Source of the DNA: Liolophura sinensis
Taxonomy: Eukaryota > Mollusca > Polyplacophora > Chitonida > Chitonidae
DNA length: 64,000 nucleotides
Reading direction: 5' to 3'
Assembly: GCF_032854445.1 (NCBI RefSeq)
Contig: NC_088295.1
Coordinates: 374,501-438,500 of the forward strand
Of this stretch, positions 24,030 through 37,400 are shown one piece after another (position 1 is the stretch's first letter; each line of letters begins with the position of its first letter). A program made the translations under genes and the position numbers. The notes beneath the pieces are model-generated. The model did not search any database. It was not told where the DNA came from and saw nothing but the letters and a program-made list of their open reading frames with translations.

Positions 24030-25460
24030 ACTAAAGAGCCAATAACAACTACATATAAGCCTCTACACCACAGGTCACAACCACGAAAATGCCTCAACCC
24101 TGAACACCAGGTCACAACCACATATTATCCTCTACTCTGAACATCTTAAAGAGCCAATAACAACTACATATAAGCCTCTACACCACAGGTCACAACCACG
24201 AAAATGCCTCAACCCTGAACACCAGGTCACAACCACATATTATCCTCTACTCTGAACATCAGAGGTCACCACCACATACCATCCTCTACCTTAAACATCA
24301 GAGGTCACCACCACGTATTATCCTCTACCCTGAACATCAGAGGTCACTACCATATATAATCCTCTACCCTGAACATCAGAGGTCACCACCACATATTATC
24401 CTCTACCCTGAACATCAGAGGTCACCACCATATATAATCCTCTACCCTGAACATCAGAGGTCACCACCACATATAATCCTCTTCTCTGAACATCAGAGGT
24501 CACCACCACATATAATCCTCTACTCTGAACACCAGAGGTCACCACCACGTATTATCCTCTACCCTGAACATCAGAGGTCACTACCATATATAATCCTCTA
24601 CCCTGAACATCAGAGGTCACCACCACATATTATCCTCTACCCTGAACATCAGAGGTCACCACCATATATAATCCTCTACCCTGAACATCAGAGGTCACCA
24701 CCACATATAATCCTCTACTCTGAACATCAGAGGTCACCACCACATATAATCCTCTACTCTGAACATCAGAGGTCACCACCACATATAATCCTCTACCCTG
24801 AACATCAGAGGTCACCACCACATATAATCCTCTACCCTGAACATCAGAGGTCACCACCACATATAATCCTCTACCCTGAACATCAGAGGTCACCACCACA
24901 TATAATCCTCTACCCTGAACATCAGAGGTCACCACCATATATAATCCTCTACCCTGAACATCGGAGGTCACCACCTCATATAATCCTCTACCCTGAACAT
25001 CGGAGGTCACCACCACATATAATCCTCTACCCTGAACATCAGAAGTCACCACCACATATAAGCCTCTACCCTAATCATCAGAGGTTACAACCACGTATAA
25101 TCTTCTACCCTGAACATCAGATGTCACAATCACGTATAAGTCTCCGCCCTACAACCTGAGATCACAACCACGTAAATGCCTCTACCCTGAGCATCAGAGG
25201 TCACAACCACGTGTAATCCTCTATCACAAACATCAGATGTCACAACCACGTATAATCTTCTACCCTGAACATCAGATGTCACAATCACGTATAAGTCTCC
25301 GCCCTACAACCTGAGATCACAACCACGTAAATGCCTCTACCCTGAGCATCAGAGGTCACAACCACGTGTAATCCTCTATCACAAACATCAGATGTCACAA
25401 CCACGTAGGCCTATAATCTTCTACCCTAGACATCAAAGTCCACAATCAGGTATAAACCAT
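24030..25460. repeat. 39-bp minisatellite, ~36 copies, with block duplications
   Basis: The unit is 'catcagaggtcaccaccaca' + 'tataatcctctaccctgaa'. A block at about 24033-24146 is repeated with a 114-bp offset, and one at about 25098-25250 with a 153-bp offset. Terminal copies are diverged. Open minus-strand frame 24630-25055 is a 13-residue-period artefact. Confidence 0.95.
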
Positions 25461-26320
25461 GAGTGGTCACTATCAGATATGACCCTACGCCAAACATCTG
25501 CCCCACGAAACACGTGTGTCCTTCCTGGCCATAAGTTTTTGGTGATGAGCATGCGCCATGCAGTGGTGTTGTCGATAGAAGAACATCACGTGCACATATG
25601 CTCGTACCCCAGGCTACCACATGATCAGATCTGCTTTAAGGTCAGTGTACACTGGAAACCCGATGTTAAACACATCAAGAATACTACAGAGGACCTTTCT
25701 GTGTAAATAGAGCTTCAATAACTTTTGGAAAAGGGCGTGAAGTATCGAGAAGTCCAAGCAGATAAGTTCTATAGCTTACAGATACAACATATGCCTGCTC
25801 TGCATCGCTATCAGGGCCTGACATGGATAAACATGCTAAAATATGTTTATAACATCTTAAATCTGTACCCGGTCTCTGTGTCCGGAAATGAAACACCCTC
25901 TAAGGGAGTCACGAACCGAGCTCCAGTGCTAAATGGTAGGAGAACCAGTACGTGCTGGGTGGTGTTTAACCACTGTGCTAATCTAATGGGAAAAACAAAA
26001 ATTGGAGGAATTATCTAGAAAACTTACCTTTTTATTAAAGTTCAGCAGATGTACTTATCTACTACACAAAGCAGTCATAGGCACAGTTAATTGTAACTAC
26101 TTTGGCAACGCATGCTTTTAACATGTGTCGCCATGATATTTACAGTCATTTTAGCCAGTGGTCGCATTTTACTAGCGACCCGTGGACAATAGCATATATC
26201 GCATAATGTACGTTACAGATTTGTTCAATATCGGCTATAGTATCCTGAAGGAATTTCTAAAAGTTGATCTAACATTTGGGATTGCAGGCACTTAGTCACC
26301 CTATCGCCTGGCTAAAGCTA
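25461..26320. other. Unique stretch, nothing recognised
   Basis: Several 60-100-codon frames occur on both strands (for example plus 25725-26018, minus 25684-25896), but none shows a domain or persuasive splice borders. Confidence 0.35.
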
Positions 26321-26460
26321 ACAGCAATGTCACCAACTTGTTACAGACATGTCACCAACTTGTCACAGACATGTCCACAACTTGTCACAGACATGTCACC
26401 AGCTTGCCTCAGACATGTCACCAGCTTGTCACAGACATGTCACCAACTTTTCACAGAAGA
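26321..26460. repeat. 22-bp tandem array, ~6 copies
   Basis: The unit is 'cttgtcacagacatgtcacc' + 'aa'. Confidence 0.9.
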
Positions 26461-27089
26461 CGCTGTGAGACTGTGATACACTAACAACAGTCTTAAAATC
26501 TGGATGAGGAATTAATAGATTAATCTTATAAACATATATAAATATTTAGTTTATCGATCTTTCTCAACAATCGACAGATATCCTATGTTAAATGAATGGC
26601 GGTGTGGATACCATCCATGGATGTACGGACGTATGACCTGGCCTGCAGTTGCGCCGTAAGTGCTACTATGACTGCTATCTAGCGACGATTATGAACGTTT
26701 CTCTTACGACATCATCGAAACTTAGAGCATATTGGATTTTAACGCCTCTCTGTGGCATCCGGTATCCAGCTGAGTTTGCTAATATTGCAGTTAAACATAC
26801 AAATTACCTGTAGCATATACTTGAAGCCAGTAGAACAGAGTGACTGTAAATACACTGAAGTGGAGGTAAGGGCAACCAGTTAATGAACATAATTACATTC
26901 GGCATCAGTTTACACATCAAATGGCATTGGTGTTTAAAACTGTAATAGACACCCATTAGTCTTGTAAACAGGTCAGTGAGTTCTAGAAAAAGACAGCCCT
27001 CCACAGACCAGTCATCACAGGTAAGAGAAACTTATATATTTTATTTATGTTTAATTAACTCCGCACTCAGGAATTTTCACTTCACGGGC
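26461..27089. other. Unique stretch, nothing recognised
   Basis: AT-rich start, then mixed composition. No exon or element is identified. Confidence 0.35.
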
Positions 27090-28832
27090 GGCTGTCAGGT
27101 TTGTGCGAGCAGGCAATTTGAGTGTCGGGAGTAAGCCCCGCCATGTGGGTACCGGTCTAGGGCAATCTTAGTGCCGGGAGTAAGCCCCGCCATGTGGGTA
27201 CTGGTCAAGGCCAGTCTGACTGCCGGGAGTAAGCCCCGCCATGTGGGTACCGGTCAAGGGTAATCTCAGTGCCGGGAGTAAGCCCTGCCATAAGAGTACT
27301 AGTCAAGGCCAATCTCAGTGCCGGGAGTAAGCCCCGCCATGTGGGTACTGGTCAAGGGCAATCTGAGTGTCGGGAGTAAGCCCCGTCATGTGGGTACTGG
27401 TCAAGGGCAATCTGAGTGTCGGGAGTAAGCTCCGTCATGTGTGTACTGGTCAAGGCCAATCTGAGTGTCGGGAGTAAGCCCCGTCATGTGTGTACTGGTC
27501 AAGGGCAATCTGAGTGCCGGGAGTAAGCCCCGCCATGTGGGTACTGGTCAAGGGCAATCTGAGTGTCGGGAGTAAACCCCGTCATGTGTGTACTGGTCAA
27601 GGCCAATTTATTTGTCGGGAGTAAGCCCCGTCATGTGTGTACTGGTCAAGGGCAATCTGAGTGTTGGGAGTAAGCCCCGTCATGTGTGTACTGGTCAAGG
27701 CCAATTTATTTGTCGGGAGTAAGCCCCGTCATGTGTGTACTGGTCAAGGCCAATTTATTTGTCGGAAGTAAGCCCCGTCATGTGGGTACTGGTCAAGGGC
27801 AATCTGAGTGTCGGGAGTAAACCCCGTCATGTGTGTACTGGTCAAGGGCAATCTGAGTGTCGGGAGTAAGCCCCGTCATGTGGGTACTGGTCAAGGGCAA
27901 TCTGAGTGTCGGGAGTAAGCCCCGCCATGTGGGTACTGGTCAAGGGCAATCTGAGTGTCGGGAGTAAGCCCCGTCATGTGTGTACTGGTCAAGGGCAATC
28001 TGAGTGTCGGGAGTAAGCTCCGTCATGTGTGTACTGGTCAAGGCCAATCTGAGTGTCGGGAGTAAGCCCCGTCATGTGTGTACTGGTCAAGGGCAATCTG
28101 AGTGTCGGGAGTAAGCCCCGCCATGTGGGTACTGGTCAAGGGCAATCTGAGTGTCGGGAGTAAACCCCGTCATGTGTGTACTGGTCAAGGCCAATTTATT
28201 TGTCGGGAGTAAGCCCCGTCATGTGTGTACTGGTCAAGGGCAATCTGAGTGTCGGGAGTAAGCCCCGTCATGTGTGTACTGGTCAAGGCCAATTTATTTG
28301 TCGGGAGTAAGCCCCGTCATGTGTGTACTGGTCAAGGCCAATTTATTTGTCGGGAGTAAGCCCCGTCATGTGGGTACTGGTCAAGGGCAATCTGAGTGTC
28401 GGGAGTAAACCCCGTCATGTGTGTACTGGTCAAGGGCAATCTGAGTGTCGGCAGTAAACCCCGTCATGTGTGTACTGGTCAAGGCCAATTTATTTGTCGG
28501 GAGTAAGCCCCGTCATGTGTGTACTGGTCAAGGGCAATCTGAGTGTCGGGAGTAAGCTCCGTCATGTGTGTACTGGTCAAGGCCAATTTATTTGTCGGGA
28601 GTAAGCCCCGTCATGTGTGTACTGGTCAAGGGCAATCTGAGTGTCGGGAGTAAACCCCGTCATGTGTGTACTGGTCAAGGCCAATTTATTTGTCGGGAGT
28701 AAGCCCCGTCATGTGTGTACTGGTCAAGGGCAATCTGAGTGTTGGGAGTAAGCCCTGCCATGTGGGTACCGGTCAAGAGCAATTTGAGTGCATGGAATAA
28801 GCCCCACCATGTGGGTACGAGCCAAGAGCCGT
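27090..28832. repeat. 49-bp minisatellite, ~35 copies
   Basis: The unit is 'gtgtcgggagtaagccccgt' + 'catgtgtgtactggtcaagg' + 'gcaatctga'. A 'ccaatttatttgtcggg' variant alternates with the main type in a repeated order, indicating block duplications (27350-27880 resembles 27900-28440). Each unit contains a short hairpin-capable core, CGGG...CCCCG. Confidence 0.95.
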
Positions 28833-28834
28833 AT

Positions 28835-29425
28835 GCTAGTTGAACATGGGTGGACACGGGCCCTGTATACTCTATGCCGGTAGGATGCACAAGGGCCCTA
28901 TGCCGAACGAAGATGGGGTGCACAGGGGCCCCATGCTAGACGAAGATGTGGTGCACAGCGACCTTATGCTAGACGAAGATGGGATGTACAGGAGTCCTAG
29001 GCTAGACGAAGGTGGGGTGCACAGGGGCCTTGTGCTAGACGAAGATGGGGTGCACAGGGGCCTTGTGCTAGACAAAGATGGGATGCACAGGGGCCTTGTG
29101 CTAGACGAAGATGGGATGCACAGGGGCCTTGTGCTAGACGAAGATGGGATGCACAGGAGTCCTAGGCTAGACGAAGGTGGGATGCACAGGGGCCTTGTGC
29201 TAGACGAAGATGGGATGCACAGGGGCCTTGTGCTAGACGAAGATGGGATGCACAGGGGCCTTGTGCTAGACGAAGATGGGATGCACAGGGGCCTTGTGCT
29301 AGACGAAGATGGGATGCACAGGGGCCCTAGGCTAGACGAAGATGGGATGCACAGGGGCCTTGTGCTAGACGAAGATGGGATGCACAGGGGCCTTAGGCAA
29401 AACGAAGGGTTTGCCCAGGGGTCCT
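28835..29425. repeat. 33-bp minisatellite, ~17 copies
   Basis: The unit is 'gggatgcacaggggccttgt' + 'gctagacgaagat'. The period of 33 bp gives an 11-residue repeat on the plus strand ('MHRGLVLDEDG') for 203 codons from an ATG at 28840. No signal peptide, splice context or second domain is seen. It abuts the 49-bp array directly but is unrelated in sequence. Confidence 0.95.
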
Positions 29426-29679
29426 ATATCTTGAATTTAAATATTGTGTAGATGAGCACCGTTATTCTTGTTCATTTGAAAGCCAACAGTGTAAAATTGC
29501 TGTTGACCTAATGTCTCTTGAATTGAAATACATGTAGGTTTGATACATATCAACAATGAAGTCAACATTACTGACCTAACCCAATCACGGAAGTCCTGAA
29601 TTAATATTTGAACGATCTACTGAATGAATGAATATAATAGGTCTATGACATTTCAGCACTATTACAGCCGTGATAGAAA

Positions 29680-30585
29680 AAAGACACGTAACTCTAAACC
29701 TATGTGGTTTACTGCTGTTGACACTTTCACGTAAACCTGTGTGCATTACTGCTGTCGACACTTACACGTAAACCTGTGTGGTTTACTGCTGTTGACATTT
29801 ACATGTAAACCTGTGTGGCTTCCTGCTGTTGACACTTTCACGTAAACCTATGTGGCTTCCTGTTGTTGAAACTTACACTTAAACCTGTGTGGTTTACTGC
29901 TGTTGACACTTACATGTAAACCTGTGTGGTTTACTGCTGTTGACACTTACATGTAAACCTGTGTGCTTTACTGCTGTTGACACTTACATGTAAACCTGTG
30001 TGCTTTACTGCTGTTGGCACTTACACGTAAACCTATGTGGCTTCCTGTTGTTGAAACTTACACTTAAACCTGTGTGGTTTACTGCTGTTGACACTTACAT
30101 GTAAACCTGTGTGCTTTACCGCTGTTGACACTTACACGTAAACCTGTGTGGTTTACTGCTGTTGACACTTACATGTAAACCTGTGTGGTTTACTGCTGTT
30201 GACACTTACACGTAAACCTGTGTGCTTTACTGCTGTTGACACTTACATGTAAACCTGTGTGCTTTACTGCTGTTGACACTTACATGTAAACCTGTGTGCT
30301 TTACTGCTGTTGACACTTACACGTAAACCTATGTGGCTTCCTGTTGTTGAAACTTACACTTAAACCTGTGTGGTTTACTGCTGTTGACACTTACATGTAA
30401 ACCTGTGTGGTTTACTGCTGTTGACACTTACACGTAAACCTGTGTGGTTTACTGCTGTTGACACTTACATGTAAACCTGTGTGGTTTACTGCTGTTGACA
30501 CTTACACGTAAACCTGTGTGGTTTACTGCTGTTGACACTTACATGTAAACCCGTGTGGTTTACTGCTGTTGACACTTAACTGTTG
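29680..30585. repeat. 37-bp minisatellite, ~25 copies
   Basis: The unit is 'ttacatgtaaacctgtgtgg' + 'tttactgctgttgacac'. A 'cttcctgttgttgaaact' variant recurs at regular spacing (about 29860, 30040, 30340), marking block duplication. Confidence 0.95.
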
Positions 30586-31045
30586 ATGTTAACTGTCGTT
30601 ATGCCTACTGTTATAACAGATGAGACTCTTATACACCAAGGACACGTAGTCGTATTTATGGCCTGATCGGGTGATCATAATATTTGTACATATTGTTGAG
30701 TGAAGCTCCGACTTCGGTAGACCTACCTGTTACTATAGTACTATAAGCTCATCCCCGAGCAGTAATATTAAGACATTCTCAGAGGAACAATTTATTGTGT
30801 ATTCTAGTTCATGTTTTTAACTCTGTTTCGTTTTACATTGTGTACTATAACTGACAACTTTCTGTGTTCACTAGTTACTGTCATGACTCAACAATTTTAA
30901 CACTGAATTTTTTTATGGAATGTCCGAGGATTATTTAAAGTTATAATTTGTTATTACACAAATGCAGTTTTAATGTAATTTGATATGTAAAATTATTTGA
31001 TATTTAATATAGGAGCCCATAGTTTTAATATGTAAATGCATTATT
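30586..31045. other. Unique AT-rich spacer
   Basis: No gene or element is recognised. Confidence 0.35.
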
Positions 31046-31985
31046 TTAATCTGGGATACAAGATGATATACATGTATTTCATATTGTATCCCAAGATGAC
31101 ACATATCTCATATGGTATCACAATATGACCCAAATCTCATATGGTATCCCAATATGACACAAATCTTACATGGTATCCCAATATGACACAAATCTCACAT
31201 GGTATCCCGATATGACACATATCTCATGTGGTGTCTCAACATGACACAAATCTCACATGGTATCCCAGTATGACACATATCTCATATGGTATCCCAATAT
31301 GACACATATATGGTATCTCAATATGACAAATACCTCATATTGTATCCCAACATGACACATATTTCATATGGTATCCCAAAATGACACATATCTCATATTG
31401 TATCCCAACATGACACATATCTCATATGGTATCCCAAAATGACACATACCTCATATTGTATCCCAATATGATACATACCTTATATGGTATCCCAATAAGA
31501 TATATATTACCTATGGTATCTCAATATGACACGGGGGGCCTCCGTGGCTCAGTCGGTTAGCGCGCTAGCGCAGCGTAGTGACCCAGAAGCCTCTCACCAA
31601 TGCGGTCGCTGTGAGTTCAAGCCCAGCTCATGCTGGCTTCCTCTCCGGCCGTACGTGGGAAGGTCTGTCAGCAACCTGCGGATGGTCGTGGGTTTCCCCC
31701 GGTTCTGCCCGGTTTCCACCCACCATAATGCTGACCGCCGTCGTATAAGTGAAATATTCTTGAGTACGGCGTAAAACAAAAATCAAAAAAAAAAAAAAAT
31801 CAATATGACACGTCTTATACTGTATCCTAGTATGACACATCCCATATGATATCCCAATGATACTACTAATATCTCATATTGTATTGCAATATGACACATA
31901 TCCCATATATCCCAACGATACTACTAGTATCTCATATTGTATCCCATTAGGACACATACTACTAGTATCTCATACTGTATCACAG
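31046..31985. repeat. 29-bp tandem array interrupted by a SINE
   Basis: The unit is 'acacatatctcatatggtat' + 'cccaatatg', about 17 copies on the left (31046-31532) and about 6 diverged copies on the right (31800-31985) of the inserted SINE. The continuation of the repeat on both sides shows the array existed before the SINE inserted. Confidence 0.9.
31533..31799 (+). mobile_element. Full-length tRNA-derived SINE with target-site duplication
   Basis: The 5' head is tRNA-like: A box 'gtggctcagtcggttagcgc' and B box region 'gtgagttcaagccca'. A conserved body follows ('gcaacctgcggatggtcgtg', 'tgcccggtttccacccacca', 'gtataagtgaaatattcttg'), then 'agtacggcgtaaaac' and an A-rich tail. It is flanked by the direct repeat 'tcaatatgacacg' at 31521-31533 and 31800-31812. 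I associate this family with mollusc genomes, from memory. Polymerase III would transcribe such elements, and a partner LINE mobilises them. The intact boxes and long A tail suggest a fairly young insertion. The opposite-strand and plus-strand frames over it are not genes. Confidence 0.92.
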
Positions 31986-32047
31986 ACTCAGTCATAAGAT
32001 TTAGGATAAATCTGTGATAGCTTAAATTAATAATATAGGACCCATTA

Positions 32048-33320
32048 AATAGGGTTACGGTATGTGATGTTCTGAACATTAGGTAACGGTATGTGATGTT
32101 CTGAACATTAGGTAACGGTATGTGATATTCTAAACAGTAGGTAACGGTATGTGATATTCTGAACACCAGGCAATAGTATGCGATGTTCTGAACAGCAGGT
32201 AACGGTATGTCATGTTCTGAACAGTAGGTAACGGCATGTGATGTTCTGAACAGTAGGCAATAGTATGCGATGTTCTGAACAGCAGGTAACGGTATGTCAT
32301 GTTCTGAACAGTAGGTAACGGTATGTCATGTTCTGAATAGTAGGTAACGGTATGTCATGTTCTGAACAGTAGGTAACGGTATGTCATGTTCTGAATAGTA
32401 GGTAACGGTATGTCATGTTCTGAATAGTAGGTAACGGTATGTGATATTCTGACAGTAGGTAACGGTATGTGATGTTCTGAACGGTAGGTAAATGTATGTG
32501 ATATTCTGACAGTAGGTAACGGTATGTGATATTCTGAACAGTACGTAACGGTATGTGATGTTCTGAACAGTTGGTAACAGTATGTTATTTTCTGAACAGT
32601 AGGTAACGGTATGTGATGTTCTGAACAGTACGTAACGGTATGTGATATTCTGAACAGCAGGTAACAGTATGTGATATTCTGAACAGCAGGTAACGGTATG
32701 TGATGTTCTGAACGGTAGGTAACGGTATATCATGTTCTGAATAGTAGGTAACGGTATGTGATGTTCTGAATAGTAGGTAACGATATGTGATATTCTGAAC
32801 AGCAGGTAACGGTATGTGATATTCTGAATAGTAGGTAACGGTATGTGATATTCTGAACAATAGGTAACGGTATGTCATGTTCTGAATAGTAGGTAACGGT
32901 ATGTGCTGTTCTGAACAGCAGGTAACGGTATGTGATGTTCTGAACAGCAGGTAACGGTATGTCATGTTCTGAACAGTAGGTAACGGTATGTGATGTTCTG
33001 AACATTAGGTAACGGTATGTGATGTTCTAAACAGTAGGTAACGGTATGTGATGTTCTGAACAGTAGGCCTAGGTAACGGTATGTGATATTCTGAACAGTA
33101 GGTAACGGTATTATATTCTGAACAGCAGGTAACGGTATGTGCTGTTCTGAACAGTAGGTAACGGTATGTCATGTTCTGAATAGTAGGTAACGGTATATCA
33201 TGTTCTGAACATTAGGTAACAGTATGTGCCGCTCGGAACAGTAGGTAACGGTATGTGATATTCTGAACAGTAGGTAACGGTATGTGATGTTCTGAACAGT
33301 ACGTAACGGTACTATGTTCT
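32048..33320. repeat. 29-bp minisatellite, ~44 copies
   Basis: The unit is 'ggtaacggtatgtgatgttc' + 'tgaacagta'. Variants include tcatg, gatat and agcag. Overlapping minus-strand frames with a 29-residue period are repeat artefacts. Confidence 0.95.
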
Positions 33321-33699
33321 TGAAATAATTGCCTTTTAAACGTCTAATATTCGACACATTTGTGCCAGTTTTATATAAAAAGATATTTCTAGTAATCTGA
33401 TACAGATCCTGTCTGTCAAACCATGACAAATTTAATGGCGAAATACTGGATTTTATCTATATACTGATTTTGCGGACAATAAATTTTTGGGGACGTTTAG
33501 AATCATTTTAGGGAAATAATTTTCAGTTAAGTCATGATTGTACAATATGCAGTAATATCATGAGGGAGTCGATAATGCATATAAAATGTTCTGTAAGGCC
33601 ATGCCTGTTTTCAGTACTTCACATTCCGGTTAAGAGAAGGTGCAACCCAGGAGAGATGGGTGTGGCTACCTGTAATAATTTTAGCATCTTTTGCCATGT
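33321..33699. other. Unique AT-rich spacer
   Basis: Nothing is recognised; it may be part of the degraded LINE that follows. Confidence 0.3.
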
Positions 33700-33849
33700 G
33701 CTAATTTCAATGATTGTGCATCCCACAACTGGCCATATAGTTTTATTTTGCCATCTTTGTCCATATTTATATTCATTAGCAAATATGCATCACATGTCAA
33801 ACCTTTGCAACAGATGCAACATTTGCTAGTACTGATGTTAATAACCGCA

Positions 33850-34469
33850 CAGTGGATTTCAAACAATTGCCTTTTTCAGTACCGGTACTGCAACTGTCGA
33901 CTCGAAACACAATCTACACTCCTTTTTGATGAATTTAATAATATATCATTTAACCCTATAGAATTTCAGGATTTAGAAACGAACCACTATATCACAGATG
34001 ATACCCCCGATGAAATTATGCGCTGGTAAAATTTACCTAGCAATCAACCTAATTAGTTCGCACAAAGCACTTTTAATTCCATCCTTCTACACTATCTGAT
34101 CGCCACTATAGCCCAGCTTCGATCATCCACTACATTGCACGCAATTTGAAAATGCACTTCACTCACATCATAAGCTTTGTGGCTAATACTGGAAAGAAAT
34201 TTTCCCTGACAGGTATTAGTGACAGCTGGATTAATCCATCCACTGAAGGACATAACATTGAAGGATACAGATCAGTAATTATGTTCAGGAAAGAAAAACA
34301 AGGCAGTGTATTAGTTCCGTTCATTTATAATCGCTTCACACATATCCCAGATGATTTAAACAAGTCTGAAGAAGGCTGTTACATAAGTGTCCCGCGTGTT
34401 GTATACATGCCACCTGGACATCACATGGGCCAGTTAAATTACAAGATAATTTCACATCATTGTCCATAG
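33850..34469 (+). pseudogene. Decayed LINE ORF2 fragment (endonuclease domain)
   Basis: The plus-strand frame 34146-34469 contains 'FSLTGISDSWINPS', 'IEGYRSVIMFRK' and 'IPDDLN', then 'VVYMPPGHHMGQLNYKI'. This order matches the apurinic-type (EEP) endonuclease of non-LTR retrotransposons: an ISETWL-like motif, a peptide ending in an SxxxRxx-like segment, then a V-YRPPG motif. Upstream, 33900-34029 ('FDEFNNISFNPIEFQD') resembles the poorly conserved region before the endonuclease, separated by stops and frameshifts. No reverse transcriptase domain follows. Instead the frame passes directly into the 113-bp array, whose first unit is the V-YMPPG segment. Clade cannot be assigned. Non-functional. 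Confidence 0.6.
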
Positions 34470-37400
34470 AGGTCAATGATGGACTCCACTCTTACATGTG
34501 TGTCCCCTGTGTTGTATACAGGCCGCCTGGACATCAGATGGACCAATTTAATAACAAGATAAATTTACACCATTATCCTTTGAGCTCAATGATGGACTCC
34601 AGACTTACATGTGTGTCCCGCGTGTTGTGTAAGGGCCGCCTGGACAACAGATGGACCAGTTTAATAGCAAGATATATTCACATTCATTGTACATTGAACT
34701 CAATTGTGGACTCCACTCTTACATGTGTGTCCCCTGTGTTGTATACAGGCCGCCTGGACATCAGATGGGCCAGTTTAATAGAAACATAAATTCACATCAT
34801 TGTCCATTAAGTTCAGTGATGGACTCCACTCTTACATGTGTGTCCTTCGTGTTGCATAGAGGCCGCCTGGACATCAAATGGACCAGTTTAATACCAAAAT
34901 CAATTCACATCATTGTCCATTGAGCTTAACGATGGATTCCACTCTTACATGTGTGTCCACCGTGTTGCATAAAGGCCACCTGGACATCAGATGGACCAAT
35001 TTAATAACAAGATAAATTTACACCATTGTCCTTTGAGCTCAATGATGGACTCCAGACTTACATGTGTGTCCCGCGTGTTGTGTAAGGGCCGCCTGGACAA
35101 CAGATGGACCAGTTTAATAGCAAGATATATTCACATTCATTGTACATTGAACTCAATTGTGGACTACAGTCTTACATGTGTGTCCCCCGTGTTGTATACA
35201 GGCCGCCTGGGCATCAGATGGACCAGTTAAACAGCAATATCAATTCACATGATTGTCCATTGAGCTTAATGATGGACTCCAGTCTTACATGTGTATCCCC
35301 CGTGTTGCATACAGGCAACGTGGACATCAGATGGACCAGTTTAATAGCAAGATCAATTCACATCATTGTCCATTGACTTCAATGATGGACTAAACTCTTT
35401 CACGTGTGTCCCACGTGTTGTAAACAGGCCCCCTGGACATAAGATGGACCAGTTTAATAGCAAGATATATTCACATCATTGTCCACTGAGCTCAATGATA
35501 GACTCCACTCTTACATGTGTGTCCACCGTGTTGCATATAGGCCGCCTGGACATCAGATGGACCAGTTTAATAACAAGATAAATTCACATTTTTGTTCATT
35601 GAGCACAATAATGGAATCCACTCTTATATGTGTGTCCGGCGTGTTGTATACAGGCCGCCTGGACAACAGATGGACCAGTTTAATAGCAAGAAAAATTCAC
35701 ATCATTGTCCATTGAGCTCAATGATGGTCTATAGTTTTACATGTGTGTCCTCCGTGTGGTATATAGGCTACCAGGACATCAGATGGATCAGTTTAATAGC
35801 AAAGTAATCTCACATCATTGTCCATTATGTTCAGTGATGGACTCCACTCTTCCATGTGTGTTCCCCATGTTGCATAGAGGCCGCCTGGACATCAAATTGA
35901 CCAGTTTAATAGCAAGATCAATTCACATCATTGTCCACTGAGCTTAATGATGGACTCCACTCTTACATGTGTGTCCATTGTGTTGCATAAAGGCCACCTG
36001 GACATCAGATGGACCAGTTTAATAGCAAGATAAATTCACATCATTGTCCTTTGAGCTCAATGATGGACTCCACTCTTACATGTGTATCCCCCGTGTTGTA
36101 TAAGGGCCGCCTGGACAACAGATGGACCAGTTCAATAGCAAGATAAATTCACATCATTGTACATTGAACTCAATGATGGACTACAGTCTTACATGTGTGT
36201 CCTCTGTGTTGTATACAGGCCGCCTGGACATCAGATGGACCAGTTAAACAGCAAGATATATTCACATTATTGTCCATTAAGTTCAGGGATGGACTCCACT
36301 TTCTATGTGTGTCCCCCATGGTGCATACAGGCAACGTGAACATCAGATGGACCAGTTTAATAGCAAGATATATTTACATCATTGTCCATTGACCTAAATG
36401 ATAGACTCCACTCTTTCACGTGTGTCCCGCGTGTTGTAAACAGGCCACCTGGACATCAGATGGACCAGTTTAATAGCAAGATATATTCACATCATTGTCC
36501 ATTGAGCTCAATGATAGACTCCACTCTTACATGCGTGTCCACCGTGTTGCATATAGGCCGCCTGGACATCAGATGGAGCAGCTTAATAACAAGATAAATT
36601 CACATTTTTGTTCATTGAGCTCAATAATGGAATCCAGTCTTACATGTGTGTCCTCTGTGTTGTATACAGGCCACGTGAACAACAGATGGACCAGTTTAAT
36701 AGCAAGATAAATTCACATCATTGTCCATTGAGCTCAATGATGGACTCCAGTTTTACATGTGTGTCCTCCGTGTTGTATATAGGCCACCAGGACATCAGAT
36801 GGATCAGTTTAATAGCAAAATAAATTCATATTGTCCATTAAGTTCAGTGATGGAGTCCACTCTAACATGTGTGTTTCCCATGTTGCATAGAGGCCGCCTG
36901 GACATCAAATGGACCAGTTTAATAGCAAGATCAATTCACATCATTGTCCATTGAGCTTAACGATGGATTCCACTCTTACATGTGTGTCCACCGTGTTGCA
37001 TAAAGGCCACCTGGACATCAGATGGACCAGTTTAATAGCAAGATAAATTCACATCATTGTCCTTTGAGCTCAATGATGGACTCCAGTCTTACATGTGTAT
37101 CCCCCGTGTTGTATACAGGCCGCCTGGACATCAGATGGACCAGTTTAACAGCAAGATATATTCACATTATTGTCCATTACGTTCAGTGATGGACTCCACT
37201 CTTCTCCTGTGTGTCCCCCATGTTGCATACAGGCAACGTGGCCAGCAGATGGACCAGTTTAATAGCAAGATATATTTACATCATTGTCCATTGACCTCAA
37301 TGATGGACTCCACTCTTTCACGTGTGTCCCGCGTGTTGTAAACAGGCCCCCTGGACATCAGATGGACCAGTTTAATAGCAAGATATGTTCACATCATTGT

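Noticed and set aside
25725-26018. 97-codon plus-strand frame
   Set aside because: No recognisable family and a comparable frame on the opposite strand.
31533-31620. tRNA gene
   Set aside because: A and B boxes are present, but no complete cloverleaf follows; the segment continues into a SINE body and A tail. The same applies to 62271-62345.
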